NCBI GenBank assembly: GCA_000432915.1
Contig: HF995252.1
Span: forward strand, 47,533 to 111,532
Reading direction: 5' to 3'
Length of the DNA: 64,000 nucleotides
Origin: Firmicutes bacterium CAG:194
GTDB lineage: Bacteria; Bacillota; Clostridia; Lachnospirales; Lachnospiraceae
Of this stretch, positions 16,224-23,506 are shown piece after piece. The stretch's first letter is position 1. Every line of letters begins with the position of its first letter. Both the position numbers and the translations under genes were made by a program. Under the pieces are notes generated by a model, which did not search any database, had not been told where the DNA came from, and worked only from the letters and a program-made list of their open reading frames with translations.

Positions 16224-17213
16224 ATGATGTGGAAAGAAATCGGTAGTATTGTCAAAAAGTTAATATTGCTTTTGTTTCCTTTCTTTCTCCTTCTGCCGCT
16301 GTATTGCATGCTTTTTCCGGAAAACTATCTGGATGGGGAGTATGCGATGTACAGGCAGCAGCAGGATTATGTGCAGGGTAAAACGGGTACTGCTGCAAGG
16401 GTACTGATCGTTGGTGATTCCCGCACAAAGGCGGGCATGGATCCGGCGCTTCTCTGGGAAGGCAGCTATAATATTGCACTGGGCGGGACAACGCCGATCG
16501 AGGGCTATTATGCGCTGAAGGAATATATCGAAACACACGCGGATGATCTGCCGCAGACGGTTGTGATCGCGTATGCGCCGATGCATTATATGGATGTGGA
16601 TACATTATGGACAAGATGCATTTATTTTCATACGCTGCGCAGTGCGGACTTTTCGGATCTGGTATCGCGTGCAAAAAGTTTTCAGGACACGGAGCATATT
16701 CTGATCGACCACTGCAGACTGGAATATCTGCAATATAAATTCTATATGCCGAATAAATATGCAACGGCTTTGAAAAAAGCGGTATTCTGTGGACGCAGAC
16801 AGGAAAACCTTCAGAAATATGCACAGGTGGAAGCAGACAGCGGGCATACCTATTATGGAACGGCAGACCATTCGGATGATGTGGACGGAGAAGCCAAGGT
16901 CAGTGACTTTAGTGCTTCCGATATCATTACAGCTTATCTGACGCAGATGTTTCTTCTGTGCAGGGAAAACAACATACAGGTGATCTTAGAGCAGACACCG
17001 GTCAATGAGACTTCTTATAAAATCTTTACACGGGAGTTGAAAGATCATTATCGCGGCTATATGGCGAATCTGGTGCAGGAGTTTCCGGATGTGCTGTTTT
17101 ACCCTGATTTTTACTGTTATCCGAATGACTGCTTCGGGGATGCGGATCACCTGAATAAAAAGGGCGTGGAGGCTTTCTGCGGATACTTGAAAGAAAAGTA
17201 TCCACAGCTATAG
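16224..17213 (+). CDS. Membrane-anchored SGNH-type protein, partner of the MBOAT enzyme
   Basis: A 329-residue protein with one N-terminal membrane anchor (KLILLLFPFFLLLPLYCMLF) and an extracytoplasmic domain. VLIVGDSRTKAGMDP holds the block I GDS serine, and GDADHLNKKGVEAF near the end holds the Asp-x-x-His pair. This is the SGNH/GDSL layout of AlgJ/AlgX/DltD-like acetyl- or acyl-transfer partners. The start ATG at 16224 follows GAGGT and lies 10 bp after the MBOAT stop, so the two are co-transcribed. An earlier in-frame ATG inside the MBOAT gene lacks a ribosome binding site. Confidence 0.75.
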   Translation: MMWKEIGSIVKKLILLLFPFFLLLPLYCMLFPENYLDGEYAMYRQQQDYVQGKTGTAARVLIVGDSRTKAGMDPALLWEGSYNIALGGTTPIEGYYALKEYIETHADDLPQTVVIAYAPMHYMDVDTLWTRCIYFHTLRSADFSDLVSRAKSFQDTEHILIDHCRLEYLQYKFYMPNKYATALKKAVFCGRRQENLQKYAQVEADSGHTYYGTADHSDDVDGEAKVSDFSASDIITAYLTQMFLLCRENNIQVILEQTPVNETSYKIFTRELKDHYRGYMANLVQEFPDVLFYPDFYCYPNDCFGDADHLNKKGVEAFCGYLKEKYPQL

Positions 17214-17271
17214 GGGCAGAATGCAATCGACAGGAATTCTGTCTGTGATCTGTCGGAAAATAAAAAAGGAC

Positions 17272-17300
17272 TTGCAGAATTTTGACAGGTGTGCTAGTAT
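17272..17300 (+). promoter_or_regulatory. Promoter of the aldolase gene
   Basis: TTGCAG (17272-17277) and TAGTAT (17295-17300) are separated by 17 bp, with an extended TGC just before the -10. The same GTGC-plus-(-10) arrangement precedes the COG0523 gene at 23415. Confidence 0.6.
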
Positions 17301-17359
17301 GTACTCACATGCTTTAAAGCGTTGAAGCATGAAAGAGAAAAGAAAGGAAGTAGATTACA

Positions 17360-18334
17360 ATGGCACAGAAGGGAAACTTGATGACAGTTCGTACTGACGT
17401 CAAGGTATTAGATGCAACAATCAGAGACGGAGGACTGGTGAACGGCTTTTATTTTACGGATGAGTTTGTAAATGAACTGTATCGTACAAATGTAAAAGCG
17501 GGCGTTGACTATATGGAATTCGGCTATAAGGCATCTAAGGATATGTTCGATGTCAATAAATTCGGCAAGTGGAAATTCTGTGATGAAGACGATATCCGTG
17601 CGATCGTGGGAGATAACAACTCTGATCTGAAAATTTCGGTCATGGCAGATGTAGGCCGCTGCGATTACAAAAAAGATATCATTGATAGAAAAGACAGCGT
17701 GATCGATATGGTACGTGTGGCAACATACATCAATACAATGCCTGCAGCGATCCATATGATCGAGGATGCAAAGGAAAAAGGATACGAAGTTACCTGCAAT
17801 ATCATGGCGATCTCCAATGCGCAGGAGGCAGATCTGGATACTGCACTGAAGATGCTGGCAGAGACAAATGTAGATGGTGTTTACCTTGTGGACAGCTACG
17901 GTTCTCTCTACCCGGAACAGATCCGCGCCCTCTCCGATAAATATGTGGATGCAATGGATGCAGCAGGCAAATATGTCGGAATCCATGCACACAATAACCA
18001 GCAGCTTGCATTTGCCAATACGATTGAATCCATGGCAAGAGGGGTAAGTCTGTTGGACGCTACGATGAGCTCCATGGGACGTGGCGCAGGTAACTGTGCA
18101 ATGGAGCTGCTGCTTGGTTTTTTGAAAAATCCGAAATACAATTTATTCCCGGTACTGAAATTTGTGGAGACACAGATGATGGCACTGAAGGAGCAGGGAG
18201 TTGTCTGGGGCTATGATATTCCATACTTCCTGACAGGCAGATTAAATCTTCATCCATCATCAGCAATCGACTGTATGAAAGCCGGCAGAACGGATTACAC
18301 AGATTTCTATACAGAGCTTTTGGACAGAAGCTGA
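17360..18334 (+). CDS. DRE-TIM metallolyase (HMGL-like aldolase)
   Basis: A TIM-barrel metal-dependent aldolase or acyltransferase of the HMG-CoA lyase / 4-hydroxy-2-oxovalerate aldolase superfamily, 324 residues. The DRE-type motif is LDATIRDGGLVNGF at the N-terminus, with Asp and Arg for metal and enolate binding. The metal ligands HxH are in GIHAHNNQQLAFAN, and GRGAGNCAMELLLGF follows as in the family. No acetaldehyde dehydrogenase or acyl-CoA partner is encoded nearby, so the substrate is unknown. It is monocistronic between its own promoter and a terminator. Confidence 0.85.
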   Translation: MAQKGNLMTVRTDVKVLDATIRDGGLVNGFYFTDEFVNELYRTNVKAGVDYMEFGYKASKDMFDVNKFGKWKFCDEDDIRAIVGDNNSDLKISVMADVGRCDYKKDIIDRKDSVIDMVRVATYINTMPAAIHMIEDAKEKGYEVTCNIMAISNAQEADLDTALKMLAETNVDGVYLVDSYGSLYPEQIRALSDKYVDAMDAAGKYVGIHAHNNQQLAFANTIESMARGVSLLDATMSSMGRGAGNCAMELLLGFLKNPKYNLFPVLKFVETQMMALKEQGVVWGYDIPYFLTGRLNLHPSSAIDCMKAGRTDYTDFYTELLDRS

Positions 18335-18366
18335 TTTTGTAATAGAAGAAAGAGAGAAAGAGTGAA

Positions 18367-18396
18367 GAAGGGTAGTGTATGCTATCCTTCTTTTTT
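18367..18396 (+). terminator. Terminator of the aldolase gene
   Basis: GAAGGGTAG and CTATCCTTC form the stem, followed by TTTTTTG. A second palindrome, GTATAGGAA/TTCCTATAC (18397-18426), follows directly. Confidence 0.85.
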
Positions 18397-18474
18397 GTAT
18401 AGGAAATTTCTTTGTCATTCCTATACAGTAAAAGCAAGCAAGCTTGCAAAAATACGCGCAGTTCACAGATTTTT

Positions 18475-18547
18475 TATTTGCGTAATGCCTCTAAACACAT
18501 TAAAATGATGTCGGGGTCAAAATCCCCGATGTCTCATTACGTAAAAT
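18475..18547. repeat. 73-bp palindromic structure
   Basis: CGTAATG (18481-18487) pairs with CATTACG (18535-18541), extended by flanking A/T pairs. Inside, CGGGG (18512-18516) pairs with CCCCG (18524-18528). GATGTC occurs on both sides of the inner hairpin. No coding frame is supported. It is adjacent to the larger palindrome that starts at 18551. Confidence 0.7.
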
Positions 18548-18550
18548 TGT

Positions 18551-18747
18551 GGAAGTACCTAGTACAGCGGTTTCAAAATAACCGGACCTAACTGCTTGTA
18601 TATTTTCCCGATAGCACATGTCAAAAATCCTCAGCGTAGCCCGCTACGCCTACGTTTTTTGACATGCACTCTCAGAAAAATATACTTCGTATTTAGTCCA
18701 GTTATTTGTGAACCGCTATACTAGAAATAGGCACTTCCGCTTTTTTT
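18551..18747. repeat. About 190-bp near-complete palindrome (possible MITE or structured RNA)
   Basis: The segment folds on itself from end to end. The nested pairs are GGAAGT (18551)/ACTTCC (18733), AGCGGTT (18566)/AACCGCT (18711), AAATAAC and GGAC (18576-18587)/GTCC and GTTATTT (18696-18707), GTATATTTT (18598)/AAAATATAC (18677), CATGTCAAAAA (18617)/TTTTTGACATG (18656) and GCGTAGC (18634)/GCTACGC (18643). A T-run (18741-18747) follows the closing strand. There is no transposase and no obvious target-site duplication. The 18397-18760 stretch holds no gene. Confidence 0.75.
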
Positions 18748-18886
18748 ATGCTTATAAAGTTTGATTGACTATTGATTGACTACAAACAAGCACACATGAT
18801 TAAAAAGCAAGGGGAATTGAAACTACCTATATTACGATTAAGAAGAAAGAGTAAAAGTATTTGCTCATGTTGGAAAGAATGATATA

Positions 18887-19549
18887 ATGATAGACAAAGA
18901 CAAATTTGAATTTTTGCATGAATTTGGAGAGAACATCGTGGGAAGAAATTTTGATTTGATAAAGAAAAACTTGATTTCATTAGGCTATATTGTTAATTGC
19001 TTTGAAACTGCTTCCGAAGCAGCTAACTATATAAATTCCCAAATTGATAATCAAACTGTAGGATTTGCAGGTTCTATGACATTAGAAAAGATGGGACTTT
19101 TTGAAAGTCTAAGTACACATAATCAAGTGTTTTGGCATCATAGGATACCGGAAGGAAAAACAAGTAAAGAGGTTCGTCTAGAGGCAAACGCAGCATCCAT
19201 ATATATTACGTCAGTAAATGGAATTGCTGAAAGTGGTGAAATTGTCAACATAGATGGAAATTGTAATCGTGTTGCATCCATATTTTATGGGCATGAAAAG
19301 GTTTATTTTGTCATAGGTGAGAACAAGATTGAGAAGGATTATGACAGTGCATTGTACAGGGCAAGAAATATTGCAGCTCCGTTAAATGCCCAAAGGCTAG
19401 GAGTCAAAACGCCTTGTGCAATAAAAGCGGACAAATGTTATGATTGTAAAAGCCCGGAAAGAATATGTAGAGGACTTTCGGTATTATGGGAAAAACCTAT
19501 GACTGGCGAATTTGAAATAATTCTAATACATGAAAACTTGGGATATTAA
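18887..19549 (+). CDS. LUD-domain protein (LutC/YkgG-like)
   Basis: A 220-residue member of the lactate-utilisation (LUD) domain family, related to LutC and to the N-terminal part of LutB. The domain runs nearly the full length. TVGFAGSMTLEKMGLFE resembles the family motif with the conserved G-S-T/M loop. ITSVNGIAESGEIVNIDGNCNRVASIFYG is the strongly conserved centre, and DCKSPERICR near the end carries a small Cys cluster (CYDCKSPERIC). Stand-alone LUD proteins are common in clostridia and their substrate is unknown. Neither lutA nor lutB is nearby. A weak GGAAAG precedes the ATG. Codon use is more AT-rich than in the core genes, suggesting acquisition. Confidence 0.75.
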   Translation: MIDKDKFEFLHEFGENIVGRNFDLIKKNLISLGYIVNCFETASEAANYINSQIDNQTVGFAGSMTLEKMGLFESLSTHNQVFWHHRIPEGKTSKEVRLEANAASIYITSVNGIAESGEIVNIDGNCNRVASIFYGHEKVYFVIGENKIEKDYDSALYRARNIAAPLNAQRLGVKTPCAIKADKCYDCKSPERICRGLSVLWEKPMTGEFEIILIHENLGY

Positions 19550-19626
19550 TAAACATTCAGTAATACTGAGAGACGAATTTGAATTTTTATTTCAGTTAAT
19601 CCAGTCGTTTAGACTTGATTATATAA

Positions 19627-19740
19627 AGCAAAGATAAAAACGCAACGTATGTAGCATGCATGCCAGAGCCGGTAGGTAGCCCGGCCGTCCTGATTATTCA
19701 GGGTAAGTAACCTGCCCCTCCGGGTTGTCCGTTCTTTGCT
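19627..19740 (+). promoter_or_regulatory. yjdF riboswitch (azaaromatic-sensing RNA)
   Basis: A structured leader directly before a yjdF-family gene. The closing stem pairs AGCAAAGA (19627-19634) with TCTTTGCT (19733-19740). Between them lie CGCAACGTATG, GCCAGAGCCGGTAGGTAGC, CCCGGCCGTCC, GGGTAAGTAACCTGCCCC and GGGTTGTCCG, which I recognise as the conserved core of the yjdF RNA motif. The known class binds azaaromatic compounds and acts at translation. The gene's ribosome binding site AAGGAGG (19754-19760) lies 14 bp past the closing stem. Confidence 0.85.
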
Positions 19741-19767
19741 CATCTCAATCAATAAGGAGGGATTGTC

Positions 19768-20184
19768 ATGGGCGAAGTAACAGGCAAGCTGACGGTGTTC
19801 TTTGAAGAACCATTTTGGGTAGGCGTATTTGAAAGGTACGAGGACGGGAAATTGTCTGTAGCTAAGGTAACCTTTGGTTCAGAACCAAAGGACTACGATA
19901 TCAACAAGTTTATCTTAGGGCATTATTATAGTTTGCAATTCAGTCCAGCTGTGGCAGCTGTTGTTATGGAGACGAAAAAGAATCCAAAGAGAATGCAGCG
20001 TGATGTAAGAAAACAGATGCAGGAAAAAGGCATTGGAACAAAATCACAGCAGGCTCTGAAAATGCAACAGGAGCAGAACAAGCATGAGCGCAAAGCCAAA
20101 TGCCGTGAACAGAAACTGGCTGAGACAGAGCGAATGTTTGAACTGAAACAGCAAAAGAAAAAAGAGAAGCACCGAGGTCATTAA
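19768..20184 (+). CDS. yjdF: YjdF-family protein
   Basis: A 138-residue cytoplasmic protein of the YjdF family. The N-terminal half begins with GKLTVFFEEPFWVGVFER and continues VAKVTFGSEPKDYDI, the typical opening of the family. The C-terminal half, from about residue 70, is a Lys/Gln/Arg-rich helix (RKQMQEKGIGTKSQQALKMQ) of likely coiled-coil character. Molecular function is unknown. The upstream yjdF riboswitch implies induction by planar heteroaromatic compounds. The hairpin CACCGAGGTC/GACCTCGGTG (20170-20194) overlaps the stop codon but lacks a T-run. Confidence 0.9.
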   Translation: MGEVTGKLTVFFEEPFWVGVFERYEDGKLSVAKVTFGSEPKDYDINKFILGHYYSLQFSPAVAAVVMETKKNPKRMQRDVRKQMQEKGIGTKSQQALKMQQEQNKHERKAKCREQKLAETERMFELKQQKKKEKHRGH

Positions 20185-20265
20185 GACCTCGGTGTGTTCT
20201 CGCACAAATTTCAGTTTGTATTATAGTGTAATATAGCCACCGAATCTTAATGAAGGAGACCAGCT

Positions 20266-21660
20266 ATGATGAATCATATAAAACCAAGAACTGGGATTAC
20301 CTGTATTTCAATTGCTGCCTGCGTCTTCCTGAGCGCCTGCCAGCTAGCTGATCCGCAGGCAGATACCCCTGCAGCAGATACAACAGGCACAACAGGGCAG
20401 TTGGAGTTTCAGCCGGATACGGTCGAAAACATTCCGCAGGCTGAAAGCATTGACAACGCGCGGATTTCCATTGATCTGAGTCAATACTACATCACCAATA
20501 CCGGTGATCCGACTAATCTATATCATGTTGATGAGAATCAGGTCTTGTGGGGATGCGGAAGCAATCATTACGGCCAACTCGGACAGGGCATTCAGGACGA
20601 GGACTTTCATAATGAATATGTGAAAATCGCTGATAATGTCATTCATACCGATTACTCCCAGTCTGGGTTTTCCATCTATCTGACTTCAGATCATAAGCTT
20701 TATGGATTTGGAAATGCAGGAAGCGGCGCATTGCAGCAATATGATTCGTTTGACTGGGATCGGTATATAAATGCAGAGCACTACGTAATCACCCGTCCTG
20801 TCTTAATGATGGAGAATGTCGCCTATGCCCGATGTGGCAGGGATGACATTGTCTGTCTTGCCGAGAATGGTGAAGTGTGGACCTGGGGAACCATTGCAAT
20901 CGAAGGCGGTTATCAGTCAACAGATGTGCTGTTCTATCCGGAACCAAGAAAAATCTTTGACGATGCGGCATTTATTACCGGAGGCTGGTTTAATCACGCG
21001 ATTCTGAAATCAGATGGGACTGTATGGACCTGGGGTTATAATGCGGCCTGGAACTGCGGCGTCGATCATCCTGAGGTCGTTGATACACCCGTACGGGTGG
21101 CGGAAGATGCCTGCATGGTCTGGACAGGCAGTATGCAGTTAAATTCAGATGTTACGGACATAGGTCAGTTTGAAGGCATATATCCGCGCTTCATGGATAA
21201 TACAATTGTTCAGAAATCGGACGGCTCGTATTGGATCTGCGGAGAGAATGTCGGAACAACTGAAAAGGTAGTTCATGGAGCGGAAGCGGATTATACAGTA
21301 GTCTGTTCGTATGAGTTTTTGCCTTATAATGCAAATGCTATCGAAGATGGAACATACTGCGATGATATGGGGTCTGAACTTATCATTTCGCATAATGACG
21401 GAAATACCTATTCGATAGACTTTGGTGTGTATAAAGTAGCTTATTTTGAAGACGCCATTGGCGAATATGATCCTGAGACAGGAATCTTACATTTCAGCGG
21501 GAAAGAGTTTGCAGCAGATATGGCAGATTTGGGAACGGTCTCCGCAGATATAACAATTGAAGATGATCACTTAGTGGTTACAATTACCGATTGGGCATTT
21601 GATAATTACCTTCCGAATGGTTCTATGCTGGATTTTTATAAACAGCCTGAGGAAGAGTGA
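20266..21660 (+). CDS. RCC1-repeat lipoprotein
   Basis: A 464-residue secreted lipoprotein. The signal ends in a lipobox with Cys at residue 25 (CVFLSACQLAD). RCC1-type beta-propeller blades are visible as LWGCGSNHYGQLGQG, LYGFGNAGSGALQ, VWTWGTIAIEGG and VWTWGYNAAWNCG, the W-G-x-N-x-x-G-Q-L-G pattern. The count of four or so recognisable blades is below the seven of a full propeller. The C-terminal 130 residues form a separate acidic domain with no name I can give. The ligand is unknown; a surface binding role is the usual suggestion. GGAGACC precedes the ATG. Confidence 0.75.
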   Translation: MMNHIKPRTGITCISIAACVFLSACQLADPQADTPAADTTGTTGQLEFQPDTVENIPQAESIDNARISIDLSQYYITNTGDPTNLYHVDENQVLWGCGSNHYGQLGQGIQDEDFHNEYVKIADNVIHTDYSQSGFSIYLTSDHKLYGFGNAGSGALQQYDSFDWDRYINAEHYVITRPVLMMENVAYARCGRDDIVCLAENGEVWTWGTIAIEGGYQSTDVLFYPEPRKIFDDAAFITGGWFNHAILKSDGTVWTWGYNAAWNCGVDHPEVVDTPVRVAEDACMVWTGSMQLNSDVTDIGQFEGIYPRFMDNTIVQKSDGSYWICGENVGTTEKVVHGAEADYTVVCSYEFLPYNANAIEDGTYCDDMGSELIISHNDGNTYSIDFGVYKVAYFEDAIGEYDPETGILHFSGKEFAADMADLGTVSADITIEDDHLVVTITDWAFDNYLPNGSMLDFYKQPEEE

Positions 21661-21687
21661 AAATCGGAAGTTGAAGGAGGAACAAGT

Positions 21688-22005
21688 ATGGAAGGCAAGA
21701 TGACAAAAATTGAAAAAATAATGGCTATTTGTTCATTGTTAATCCTAATCACTGCGATTATTGTAAGAGGTGTTATAGGAGTTAATGATTCAGGAGTTTT
21801 AGTTATTCTCTCTTTTGCAGGACTCCTTATGTGGGTAATTTTTCTGATATGTGCTTTTTTTCCATCAGACTGGAGGATGACTGAAAAACAAAAGGCTAAA
21901 ATCTTGAATCGAGTGGAATATCAAAATAAATATAGGAGAACTCTTATTATTATTGACGCGATTTTAGCAGTAATTTTTGCTGTTATGATAATGACATTAG
22001 GATAG
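21688..22005 (+). CDS. Small membrane protein of unknown function
   Basis: A 105-residue protein with three hydrophobic segments (IMAICSLLILITAIIV, GVLVILSFAGLLMWVIFLI and TLIIIDAILAVIFAVMIMTL). A basic loop (KQKAKILNRVEYQNKYRR) lies between the second and third. No family is recognised. A good AAGGAGGAACA lies before the ATG, 27 bp after the RCC1 lipoprotein stop, so the two may be co-transcribed. Its base composition is AT-rich compared with hflX downstream. Confidence 0.65.
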   Translation: MEGKMTKIEKIMAICSLLILITAIIVRGVIGVNDSGVLVILSFAGLLMWVIFLICAFFPSDWRMTEKQKAKILNRVEYQNKYRRTLIIIDAILAVIFAVMIMTLG

Positions 22006-22157
22006 GTGAGAATTCCAGTTTGTAGCATTGATTGACTAAGTGATTGACAATGAAAATGACACCGCTGAACTACTTTCTTTATGCGGTTTGTGGGAGTTCA
22101 TAACATTTCGAATCCCCGATCTTGATGTTTGGAAATAGAAAAGGAAATGGGAGAAAC

Positions 22158-23408
22158 ATGGACAAGGTATATCTGGTAGGCGTGGATACGCAAAATGACA
22201 GACAATTTGAACGTTCTATGGCAGAGCTTGCAGAGTTGGCAAATGCTTGCGAGATGGAAGTAGTGGGAAACTGTGTGCAGCACACACAGATCAATAAAGC
22301 AATTTATGTAGGACCGGGAAAACTGGAGCAGATCAGAGAAGAAGCGGAAGAACTGCAGGCAGACCTGCTTTTATTTAATGACTCTCTGACACCGTCCCAG
22401 CTCCGTAATATTCAGGATGATACGGGAATGGCAGTCATGGATCGTACGACGCTGATTTTGGAGATTTTTGCGTCCAGGGCAAAATCCAGAGAGGCGATGC
22501 TGCAGGTAGAGGTGGCAAGGCTGCAATATCTGCTGCCACGTCTTGTAGGACTCCATGAAGCACTGTCCAGACAGGGCGGAACGAGTGGTTCTATGAGCAG
22601 CAGAGGCAGCGGTGAGAAGAAGCTGGAGCTTGACAGAAGACGTGCCCAGAGCCGCCTGACAGAGCTTAGTCGCGAGCTTGCCGAAATGGAAACGGAACGC
22701 CGGACACAGCAGAAGAAACGTGCAAGATCCGCGATCCCTCGCGTTGCACTGGTCGGTTATACTAATGCGGGAAAGTCGACGATCATGAACAGCATGGTCA
22801 TGCGCTATCTGGGTGATGCGGAAAAAACGGTCATGGAAAAGGATATGCTGTTTGCGACATTGGATACAACAGTCCGCAGTATTACACCGAAGGAAAACAA
22901 AACGGTGCTCCTGTCCGATACGGTCGGTTTTATTGACAAGCTGCCACATGGTCTTGTTAAGGCATTCCGCTCTACGCTGTCAGAGGCCGCAAGTGCAGAT
23001 CTGCTTCTGCATGTGGTGGATTTTTCGGATCCTGATTATAAAGATCATATTGCCGTGACAAATGAAACGCTGGAGGAGATCGGTGCTGCGGATATTCCGG
23101 TTCTGATGGTATATAATAAGGTTGACCGGATGGAAGAATCGAGTTGCCTAAGGGTAACTGAATCGGCGGTATATATTTCCGCAAAGGAAGAGAGCAGTAT
23201 AACTCTTTTGGCGGATGAAGTGTTGAAACGGGTATATGCGGGACATGAGATTTGTCATATGTGCCTGCCATATGCAAGAGGAGATATCTTCTCATATTTG
23301 AAAGAACAGGCGAATGTGCTTTCGGAAAGCTATGAGGCAGATGGCATTTCGGTGACGGTGGAATGCAGTCAGGCAGATAAAGGAAGATTTGCGGAGTTCC
23401 TTGTTTGA
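22158..23408 (+). CDS. hflX: Ribosome-associated GTPase HflX
   Basis: A 416-residue translational GTPase of the Obg-HflX group, which splits stalled ribosomes. The N-terminal HflX domain includes AIYVGPGKLEQI and LTPSQLRNIQDDTGMAVMDRTTLILEIFASRA, followed by the helical linker ARLQYLLPRLVGL. The G domain has G1 GYTNAGKSTIMN, G3 DTVGFIDKLPH and G4 NKVD. The Gly-rich GGTSGSMSSRGSGE loop is typical. The ATG at 22158 follows a GGGAG. Its last codons overlap the region of the next gene's promoter. Confidence 0.95.
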   Translation: MDKVYLVGVDTQNDRQFERSMAELAELANACEMEVVGNCVQHTQINKAIYVGPGKLEQIREEAEELQADLLLFNDSLTPSQLRNIQDDTGMAVMDRTTLILEIFASRAKSREAMLQVEVARLQYLLPRLVGLHEALSRQGGTSGSMSSRGSGEKKLELDRRRAQSRLTELSRELAEMETERRTQQKKRARSAIPRVALVGYTNAGKSTIMNSMVMRYLGDAEKTVMEKDMLFATLDTTVRSITPKENKTVLLSDTVGFIDKLPHGLVKAFRSTLSEAASADLLLHVVDFSDPDYKDHIAVTNETLEEIGAADIPVLMVYNKVDRMEESSCLRVTESAVYISAKEESSITLLADEVLKRVYAGHEICHMCLPYARGDIFSYLKEQANVLSESYEADGISVTVECSQADKGRFAEFLV

Positions 23409-23414
23409 CAAGTG

Positions 23415-23423
23415 TGCTATAAT
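23415..23423 (+). promoter_or_regulatory. Extended -10 promoter of the COG0523 pair
   Basis: TGCTATAAT at 23415-23423 is a perfect extended -10 element, just past the hflX stop. No good -35 lies 17 bp upstream; TTGACA at 23405 is too close to act as one. Confidence 0.5.
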
Positions 23424-23506
23424 GTGTATAGCGGCATGGAAAATCCTGTGATTTTCGGTGTAAAAGATAACTATAGTAAGAAACAGAACAAAGAAAGGTG
23501 AAGAAC

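Larger units (their letters stand above)
18761..22047. mobile_element. Possible 3.3-kb accessory insertion flanked by TTGATTGACTA repeats
   Basis: The left motif TTGATTGACTATTGATTGAC (18761-18780) and the right motif TTGATTGACTA then AGTGATTGAC (22028-22047 region) are near copies in direct orientation. Between them lie four genes with mixed and partly AT-rich composition: the LUD-domain gene, yjdF with its riboswitch, an RCC1-type lipoprotein and a small membrane protein. No recombinase is present. The boundary is inferred only from the repeats and composition. Confidence 0.3.

Noticed and set aside
20170..20194. Hairpin overlapping the yjdF stop as a Rho-independent terminator
   Set aside because: The stem is strong but no T-run follows; it may be an RNA stabiliser or a weak terminator, so it was not listed separately.
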